This document shows, in pieces, positions 32,072 through 37,245 of a stretch of 37,245 bases of DNA. The position numbers and the translations under genes are program-made. The stretch's first letter is position 1. Every line of letters begins with the position of its first letter. The stretch covers positions 1-37,245 of the forward strand of contig JAISCZ010000077.1 in the NCBI GenBank assembly GCA_031265205.1. Direction: 5' to 3'. The notes beneath the pieces were generated by a model that worked only from the letters and a program-made list of their open reading frames with translations, did not search any database and was not told the DNA's origin. This DNA comes from Deltaproteobacteria bacterium. Lineage in GTDB: Bacteria > Desulfobacterota > Desulfarculia > Adiutricales > Adiutricaceae.

Positions 32072-33580
32072 TTAGGCGGCGGTCGCTTTGACCAAGTCCG
32101 CGAAACTTAAGGCGGCGAGCTTTTCGACCTGGCCATAGTCGCTTTTGACGGCCTCGGCGAGGAGTTTGGCCGCGCCCGGCTCCATCTTATAGAACATAAC
32201 CAGGGACCTGAGGCGCACGCGGTCGATCGCGCCCGCGAGGGAGTCGGCCACGTTGTCCAAAAGCCTTTCCCGTTCCGGCGCGGTCAGGACCCTGTTGTAA
32301 AGAGCCGCGGCCTGCTCGTAGTCCAGGGAGGTCACTTCCACCGGGTAGCGGGCCGCGGCGCCGGTCACGGGGATCTCGGGATAAGCAATAGGCTTGGGAC
32401 CCGGGCCGCCTAAGCTGTTGGGCCAATAGTTGGGAACGCCTTCCGGGGAGCTTAAGACCATGTAGCTGTCCCGCTCGTTGGTATGGGCCTTGGTCCCCCG
32501 GGGCTGGTTGACGGGGATCTGGTGGTAATTGGGGCCCAGGCGGTGCAGGTGGGTGTCATGGTAGGAGAAAAGCCGGCCCTGGAGGAGTTTGTCCGGGGAG
32601 GGCCCGATCCCCGGAACGAAGCTTGACGGGTTGAAAGCCGCCTGCTCCACGTCCCGAAAGTAATCGCCGGGGTTGCGGTTGAGGGTTATCGTCCCGATTT
32701 TGCGCAACGGCGCGTCGGCGTGGGGCCAGACCTTGGTCACGTCGAAGGGGTCAAAGGCGAACTTTTCGACCTCGGCCTGGGTCAGAATCTGAACGTTAAG
32801 GTCCCAGGAAGGGTACTGCCCGTCCGCGATGGCCGTATAGAGGTCGCGCGTGGCGTGATCCGGATCGTCCCCGGCCATCTTCTGGGCCTCCTGGCGGGTA
32901 AGGCACTTGATCCCCTGGTTGGTGACAATGTGGTACTTGACCCAGAAATACTCGTTCTTTTTGTTGTGCCACAGATACGCGTGGCTGCCGAAGCCGTGCA
33001 TGGACCGGAAATTCGCGGGCACGCCCCGGTCCGAAAAGAGGATCGCCACCTGGTGGATGGACTCGGGGGTCAGGGACCAGAAATCCCATTTGATGTTCGC
33101 GTCGCGCAGGTTGTTGTCCGGGCGACGCTTCTGGGTATGGATAAAGTCCGGAAATTTCATGGGGTCGCGAATGAAGAAGATGGGGGTATTGTTGCCCACG
33201 AGGTCATAATTGCCCTCGGCGGTGTAGAACTTGATCGCGAAACCTCTGGGGTCGCGGTCGGCGTCGGCGAAACCCCTTTCGCCTCCCACTGTGGAAAAAC
33301 GGATAAAAAGCTCCGTTTCTTTGCCGGCCTTACCCAAAAAGTCGGCCCGGGTAAAGGCGCTCATGTCCTCCGTCGCCTTAAAGACGCCAAAGGCGCCCGC
33401 GCCTTTGGCGTGGACCACCCTTTCCGGGATGCGCTCCCGGCCGAAATGGGCGAGTTTTTCCAAGAGAGCCACGTCCTGGAGGAGGATGGGGCCCCCCTTC
33501 CCCGCGGTCATGGAAACGTTATCCTCGACGATAGGCGCGCCGAAGACCGTGGTCAGGTATTTTTTAGAAGATCCGGGCAT
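32072..33580 (-). CDS. katA: Monofunctional heme catalase
   Basis: 502 residues, the small-subunit size class. Catalytic His57 (RVVHAKGAGAFG), catalytic Asn at 130-131 (DLVGNNTPIFFIRDP) and heme-ligand Tyr340 (RLFSYHDTHLHRLGPNY) are all present, as are the conserved RFSTV, GFAIKFY and NRNPGDYF segments. It breaks down H2O2 in the cytoplasm. The ATG follows an AAGGAG ribosome site and, about 75 bp upstream, a perfect short palindrome that may be an operator. An otherwise anaerobe-like gene set with catalase suggests exposure to oxygen. No peroxide regulator gene is adjacent. Confidence 0.98.
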   Translation of the reverse strand: MPGSSKKYLTTVFGAPIVEDNVSMTAGKGGPILLQDVALLEKLAHFGRERIPERVVHAKGAGAFGVFKATEDMSAFTRADFLGKAGKETELFIRFSTVGGERGFADADRDPRGFAIKFYTAEGNYDLVGNNTPIFFIRDPMKFPDFIHTQKRRPDNNLRDANIKWDFWSLTPESIHQVAILFSDRGVPANFRSMHGFGSHAYLWHNKKNEYFWVKYHIVTNQGIKCLTRQEAQKMAGDDPDHATRDLYTAIADGQYPSWDLNVQILTQAEVEKFAFDPFDVTKVWPHADAPLRKIGTITLNRNPGDYFRDVEQAAFNPSSFVPGIGPSPDKLLQGRLFSYHDTHLHRLGPNYHQIPVNQPRGTKAHTNERDSYMVLSSPEGVPNYWPNSLGGPGPKPIAYPEIPVTGAAARYPVEVTSLDYEQAAALYNRVLTAPERERLLDNVADSLAGAIDRVRLRSLVMFYKMEPGAAKLLAEAVKSDYGQVEKLAALSFADLVKATAA

Positions 33581-33655
33581 TTTAACTACTCCTTAGAAGG
33601 CCAGCGATTAACGCGAAATGGGAAAAGAGGGATTTTTTCGCGAAATTTAAAAATA

Positions 33656-33671
33656 TCCCTTAAATAAGGGA
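33656..33671. promoter_or_regulatory. Palindrome upstream of katA
   Basis: TCCCTTA-AA-TAAGGGA, a perfect seven-base inverted repeat in the katA leader region. Size and position suit a repressor or activator site. It does not match the TTATAATNATTATAA PerR box, so the regulator cannot be named. Confidence 0.4.
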
Positions 33672-34149
33672 AGAAAAGCGACCCCTCGCGGGAAAAAAGG
33701 CGGAAACGTTCTTCCAGTTTACCGCGGCGCGGCGAAAAGGCAAGTCAAAAGTGGCTCAAAAATCCCCTCGCGCGCGTCAGAGCGGCGGGCGCCGGCCGTC
33801 CTCCGGGGCCCGCGCCAGGACCCAAGGCGCGCCCCGTCCGCCGCGGCCCGCGCGGCGCGGTCCCCCAAAACTTAAAAAACCGCTTTTGTTGGAGAAAGCG
33901 CGCGCCCGTCGCGTTAAACCGGCCCTACGCGCTCTCGAACTCTTCCCAAGGGCCAGAGGCCCCCAGGGGCGGCTGGACCCCCAAACTTCTCTTTCTCTCG
34001 CCTTTGAAGTCGCCGCGCGTCTTGGGTCTCCACGGGCGCGCGGAGACGCGGGACTAACGCTACAACGAACCGCCCCCCCCCAGTCCCCTTGTCTACCGGC
34101 CCGTCACGGTGGGCCTTTCGGCGCCCCAGGCGGCCATGATTGGGGATCG
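33672..34149. other. Gene-free stretch between katA and the coiled-coil gene
   Basis: GC-rich, open on the plus strand, but the translation is low-complexity Arg/Pro/Ala/Gly without family resemblance. The katA promoter is presumably in the first part; no clear -35/-10 pair was seen. Confidence 0.45.
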
Positions 34150-34509
34150 TTGGTTAAAATAGACGCCAGGTTCAGCCAACTCGACGTTAAATTCGACTCG
34201 CTCGACGGTAAATTCAACTCGCTCGATTCCAAAATCGATAGCGTCAAAAGCGAGCTGAAGGCGGAAATAAAGAGCCTTGACGCCAAATTTGAGGCGCGAG
34301 TAAATAGCCTTGACGACAAAATCGGTAGAGTCAAAAGCGAGCTGAAGGTGGAAATAAAGAGCCTTGACGTCAAAATCGAACGCGCCAGCCGTGAGCTTCA
34401 GGGATTTGGAAAGCGGCTGGACGGCTTCAATTTGCCCTTTATCCTTGTGGCGACCTTTCTGGTCTGTTTCCTGGGAGTCGCCTTAGCGGCGTTTAAACCG
34501 TGGTCTTAG
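34150..34509 (+). CDS. Coiled-coil protein with C-terminal membrane anchor (start uncertain)
   Basis: About 119 residues if a TTG at 34150 is used. Residues 1-85 are repeats of a leucine-heptad type (LDxKFDSLDGKFNSLDSK, SVKSELKAEIKSLDAKFEARV). Two 29-residue units, at 34243 and 34330, both begin VKSELKxEIKSLDxK. The C-terminus is a transmembrane helix (LPFILVATFLVCFLGVALAAF). The frame is open to 33751 but the first 130 codons are low-complexity Arg/Pro/Ala and probably not protein. An ATG at 34137 with an AGGCGG ribosome site reads MIGDRWLK and then meets a TAG. One extra A in the AAAA run would join it to KIDARFSQLD, so a one-base deletion or sequencing error is plausible. Function unknown; membrane-tethered coiled coils of this kind are common in bacteria. 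Confidence 0.5.
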   Translation: MVKIDARFSQLDVKFDSLDGKFNSLDSKIDSVKSELKAEIKSLDAKFEARVNSLDDKIGRVKSELKVEIKSLDVKIERASRELQGFGKRLDGFNLPFILVATFLVCFLGVALAAFKPWS

Positions 34510-34914
34510 GGAGGCGGCGCCAGAGATTAGAGTTCCGTTTAGGCTCCAAGACGTCAGCGCGGTCGCCGTTAAAAGAAATCGCTACGCGTCCAGAGTCCGC
34601 CCTTTGCCGCCGTCTTCTTTAAACGTTAAGCTATCGCGATGAGCGGAAAGTTTTTCGCGCCAAAATCGACTAAATCGCGAAAATGGAGCGAGCGCTTAAA
34701 ACGCGAAGTAAACTTCGCGGCTTTGTTTGGCGCCTCCATCAACCCATCCTATCAAATACGGGAAACACCCGCGATTTAAGAGAATATCAGCGAATAACGA
34801 AAAATTCAGCGTTTTTTTTGTTCGTTCTAGCGCTAAGAGCGCGCGGGCCTCGCGCCTTCTCGCTCGCGCCGCGCGCGTCCCTTTTAAAATTAGCGTGGAA
34901 CGCGCGGGCTTTAT
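34510..34914. other. Gene-free stretch before the IS200/IS605-type element
   Basis: Contains a hairpin CGCGAAG-TAAA-CTTCGCG (34702-34719) and one 45-codon frame at 34639 (MSGKFFAPKS...) without a ribosome site or recognisable family. I see nothing else. Confidence 0.45.
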
Positions 34915-34932
34915 CTTTAGCGCCGTAAAACC

Positions 34933-34952
34933 CCCCGCGGCTTGCCGCGGGG
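34933..34952 (+). repeat. Left-end hairpin of the IS200/IS605-type element
   Basis: CCCCGCGGC-TT-GCCGCGGGG, a perfect nine-base stem just beyond the tnpA stop. In this family such subterminal hairpins are bound by TnpA as single-stranded DNA. Confidence 0.85.
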
Positions 34953-34965
34953 ATATAAGGCGCGT

Positions 34966-35367
34966 TCAGCCCCGCGTCTCTACGCGCTTCCTGATGGTTT
35001 CCGCGCTGGCGGCCCCGGTCGCACAGGCGAAGTAACCGTCTGACCAGAACGTGCGCTCCTTCCAGAACTTGGTCTTGAGATAGGCGCCATACTCCTTCCA
35101 CGGGAAGACGGTGGTATAGGACTTCAGCTTCCTAACTATCTCCTTGACGCTGGCCGCGGGTTTGAAATCCACCAGGAGATGGATGTGATCCTGGTCCGTC
35201 TCCATGGCGTCTATGGAGAACCCGCTGTTCTTCGTCCTTGAGCGCTGGAAGCGCGGTTCCTTGACCTCCCCCCCAAGCCCGGACAGCGGTTTCCGCCTGT
35301 ATTCGCGCGCCAGGATCACGCGCGCCTTCAGCGGGTACTTCGAATGGCTTCCGCGATGATAGTCCAT
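34966..35367 (-). CDS. tnpA: IS200-like Y1 (HUH) transposase TnpA
   Basis: 133 residues, the normal size. HUH metal motif HIH at residues 61-63 (QDHIHLLVDF) and the catalytic tyrosine Tyr112 in DGYFACATGAASAETIRK. The N-terminal MDYHRGSHSKYPLKARVILAREYRRKPL matches IS200-type beginnings, with some substitutions (ARVILA for the usual YHLVW). The final helix reads RKRVETRG instead of the usual RKYIExQ. The ATG is preceded by GGGAGG. It catalyses single-strand transposition as a dimer. The frame is intact, unlike its tnpB partner, so it could still act on the element ends. Confidence 0.92.
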   Translation of the reverse strand: MDYHRGSHSKYPLKARVILAREYRRKPLSGLGGEVKEPRFQRSRTKNSGFSIDAMETDQDHIHLLVDFKPAASVKEIVRKLKSYTTVFPWKEYGAYLKTKFWKERTFWSDGYFACATGAASAETIRKRVETRG

Positions 35368-35550
35368 GACCGTCCTCCCGCTCCGTAATGATCCCTTGAG
35401 TGGTAAGTGGGTGAGTAGTGAGTGGTTGACGCTTGAAGCTCTAATCTATATACCATGAACCGCGTAATTTAATCCCGAAGGAGATAGCGTGGGTTGGGTA
35501 TTCATTGTAGTGTCAATCTTCCCCCCTGACGGTGGAACAAAGAGGGTGAC

Positions 35551-35746
35551 ATGACCTAAGGAAAGAGACGGGGCGTCGGCGCTTCTCAGGAAGCGGACCG
35601 GGGATTTCCTGAAGAGGAAGGAGTTCGAGGCGTTCGAGCGGGGGGAGAAGGGCGCCGTAGGGTCCCCCGTCCACGACGCCCTGGCGCGGGTCTACGGGAA
35701 GGAGCGCGCGGATCGGTTCATGTCCGGGAAGGGCGGCAAGGGATGA
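35551..35746 (+). pseudogene. Small ORF upstream of tnpB, frame broken by one base
   Basis: ATG-ACC at 35551 with an AGAGGG ribosome site meets a TAA. Skipping the T at 35557 restores a frame reading MTKERDGASALLRKR, TGDFLKRKEFEAFERGEKG and AVGSPVHDALARVYGKE to a TGA. That stop overlaps the tnpB ATG as ATGA (35743-35746), a classic translational-coupling junction. The restored product would be about 64 residues, charged and helical, and is not recognised. It may be an accessory protein of the element. A homopolymer-independent one-base insertion, real or technical, is the simplest explanation of the break. Confidence 0.5.
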
Positions 35747-36899
35747 GCCTCGCCTTCAAGTACCCCCTGTACCCAAATCCGAAGCGGGAAAGAACCCTGT
35801 AAAAATGGGCGGGTTCCCGCCGCTGGATCTGGAACGGGTTCCTGGACAGGAATAAGGCTGAGCGTGAGGAAACCGGCAAATTCGCGTTCTACGACGACAT
35901 GTCCCGCGACCTCACGGCTCTCAAGAAAGAGGAGGAGTGGCTGAAGGAGCTTCCATCGCGGACGCTTCAGCAGACATTGATCAAGCTGGACAGGTCGATT
36001 GCCGCCAGCTTCAAGGAAGGCGCCGGGTTTCCCCGGTTCAGGAGCGGGAGCGAGCTGGGAACGGACGCCGTCACTCTTCCAAACTCCCCTACCTGGCGCC
36101 TGGACCGGAAGCGCGTCTACCTTCCGAAGATGAAGGAGGGGATCGTCTATGACAAGTACCGTCCCTTCAGGGGCGGTCCGGTCCAGCTGGAGATCGTTAA
36201 GGAGGCGAAGGACTGGTTCGCGATTGTCACGCGCGAGGCGAAGGACCCGGATCCCCCGCCCGTGGATCCGGAGAAGGTGGTGGGGCTGGACCTGGGGGTG
36301 AAGAGGCTGGGCGCGACTTCGGACGGGAAGTTCAAGAAGCCCCAGGATCTGACGAAGGCCGACGCCAACAAGGCCAGGCCGCGGCGGGAGCTGGAGAGGA
36401 GGTCTAGGAGGACGAAGGACGGGAAGCTGAAGCCAGCGCGAAGCAAGCGCCGCGCCAAGACTCTGAAGACGCCGCGGAAGGCTTCCCGGCGCGGCGAGAA
36501 CAAGAGGAAGGACTACCCGCGCGAGTACAGCCGTCAGCTGGCTGACAGGATAGAGCGCCTCGGGGCGGAGAAGCTGGGAACGAAGAGGATGACGGGAGCC
36601 GCCAGCGGGACGGCGGAGAAGCCGGGAAAGAACGTCGCGCGGAAGAGGAGCCTGAACCGCGCCGTCCTGGCGATGGGGTGGGCCACGCTGATCGCCACGC
36701 TGAAGAACAAGCTGGAGATGAAGGGCTGGGAGCTGATCCTGGTGGAACCCAGGTTCACTTCCCAGATCCGCTGAAAGCGCGGAACCAGGGACAAGAGGAG
36801 CGGGCGGAGCCAGTCCAAGTTTATCCGCATGAAGCGCGGGTTCAAGATCAACGCCGACCAGAACGCTTCCAGGAACATCAGGGACAGGGCGCTGACCGC

Positions 36900-37056
36900 C
36901 CTGGGATTAATGTCTGAAGGGCGGAGGAACCCGCCTTCAGGGTCCGAGAGGACGCTGAGAAATCAGGACTCGGCAACGGGTCTGACAAGCGCGTCGGAGT
37001 ACGGCTCCGATGGAAACTCCACGGAAGCCCCCGCGGCTTGCCGCGGGGTAGTTCAC
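36900..37056 (+). ncRNA. Candidate omegaRNA (reRNA) region of the TnpB element
   Basis: In IS605-type elements the guide RNA of TnpB is encoded at the right end, overlapping the tnpB 3' part and ending at the right boundary. Here that region has two stable stems: CTGAAGG-CGG/CCG-CCTTCAG with one bulge (36914-36940) and the terminal CCCCGCGGC hairpin (37029-37048). A guide would be taken from the flank after 37056. This is by position and structure only. Confidence 0.4.
37029..37048 (+). repeat. Right-end hairpin of the IS200/IS605-type element
   Basis: CCCCGCGGC-TT-GCCGCGGGG, identical to the left-end hairpin and followed by TAGTTCAC, a right cleavage-site pattern of the family. Confidence 0.85.
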
Positions 37057-37245
37057 GAAATAAAAATAACCATCGGATATAAAAAGAGCGCTCCGAGTTG
37101 AGGTTTACGCCCTTGGGGCTTGGGGCCCGGGTGTAGATTAAAAAAGGTTGCAATTTTACGGAATCTATGAAATACTCCTTCTGGCTATGATAAGCTTGCC
37201 TGGAAGCCAGAGACCTGGAAGCCTGGCGGCCTAGCAGCTTGGAGG

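Larger units (their letters stand above)
34915..37056. mobile_element. Decayed IS200/IS605-type element with divergent tnpA and tnpB
   Basis: A Y1 transposase gene (minus) and a TnpB relic (plus) are divergent, the IS605 arrangement. Both ends have the same hairpin CCCCGCGGC-TT-GCCGCGGGG (34933-34952 and 37029-37048). The left boundary is placed after TTTAT (34910-34914), a pentanucleotide of the kind used as IS200/605 target. The right boundary is placed after TTCAC (37052-37056), which follows the right hairpin. No target-site duplication is expected. Boundaries are inferred from known family architecture. Confidence 0.8.
35743..37101 (+). pseudogene. tnpB: TnpB (RNA-guided nuclease family) relic with two in-frame stops and a lost zinc finger
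   Basis: One frame runs from ATG 35743 to 37101 with a TAA at codon 20 (35800-35802) and a TGA at 36772-36774. It opens MSLAFKYPLYPNPKRERTL, the standard TnpB start. RuvC-like acidic residues are in VVGLDLGVKRLG (Asp), LGAEKLGTKRM (Glu) and NADQNASRNI (Asp), all retained. The zinc finger normally read TSQxCSxCG ... FxCxxCGF here reads TSQIR-stop-KRG ... FIRMKRGF: all four cysteine positions are CGC arginine codons (36769, 36778, 36826, 36835). The N-terminal Cys-rich spot (GSRRWIWN) also shows Arg. Up to the second stop the protein has no cysteine. Shorter products could start at internal ATG codons, but loss of the zinc finger and the stops make nuclease activity unlikely. Confidence 0.9.

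Noticed and set aside
32720..33667. 315-codon plus-strand frame antisense to katA
   Set aside because: The catalase on the other strand has all active-site residues; the frame is a shadow.
36772..36774. TGA in tnpB as selenocysteine or tryptophan recoding
   Set aside because: TGA is used as a normal stop elsewhere here (for example lptA), another stop (TAA) breaks the same gene, and the zinc-finger cysteines are also lost, so decay is simpler.

Overview
The window comes from a GC-rich, Gram-negative, diderm bacterium. The evidence is LPS-export genes (lptC-lptA-lptB) followed by the sigma-54 gene rpoN, a ferredoxin-type DUF362 protein, an anaerobe-style gene set with a catalase, and an Rpn-like nuclease with a long EGRA tail. 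The combination fits a Desulfobacterota (former Deltaproteobacteria) lineage, possibly host-associated. That assignment is inferred from gene content; there is no rRNA here. Coding density is modest. Several GC-rich stretches of 0.5-1 kb have no convincing gene, and broken genes (a TfoX-like gene, tnpB, a small ORF upstream of it) point to ongoing decay.

Layout. 1-1031: Rpn/PD-(D/E)XK nuclease-transposase protein on the minus strand, ending in a 12-bp tandem repeat that runs off the window. 1990-4990: cobU-hemW and a DUF362 ferredoxin-like gene, all minus strand. 5155-6849: an intact-looking ISKra4-like insertion sequence with terminal inverted repeats, a direct repeat on both sides and a -1 frameshift arrangement. 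7012-8594: a nonsense-broken TfoX-like gene and a pentapeptide-repeat gene. 9170-21707: the centrepiece, a co-directional minus-strand block. In transcription order it encodes terY-terY-PP2C phosphatase-protein kinase-terY(Zn ribbon)-Ca2+ P-type ATPase-terD-terD-terZ. 22260-22600: an island of almost pure A/T. 22785-27515: pgpA, lptC, lptA, lptB, rpoN, with a clear terminator. 28258-31976: tRNA-Leu(UAG), an unusual trigger factor with a His-rich tail, coaD and ilvE. 32072-33580: katA on the minus strand. 34150-34509: a membrane-anchored coiled-coil protein. 34915-37056: a decayed IS200/IS605-type element with divergent tnpA and tnpB.

How the genes work together. The ter block has the parts of the TerY-P triad (vWA protein, PP2C phosphatase, Ser/Thr-type kinase) known from comparative genomics of tellurite/chemical-stress (Ter) systems. 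Here it is joined to three Ca2+-binding TerD-family proteins and a Ca2+-pumping ATPase. A reasonable reading is a calcium-linked, phosphorylation-controlled stress complex at the inner membrane. Its unusual parts are an about 150-residue insertion in the ATPase between M3 and M4, a 1000-residue multidomain phosphatase with a long Pro/Ala linker and charged coiled coil, and three TerY paralogues, two of which share a polyproline C-terminus. This block is the best candidate for an undescribed variant of a known system.

The mobile-element region is also notable. In the TnpB relic all four zinc-finger cysteine positions read as CGC (Arg), and two in-frame stops interrupt it, while the RuvC acidic residues appear to be kept.
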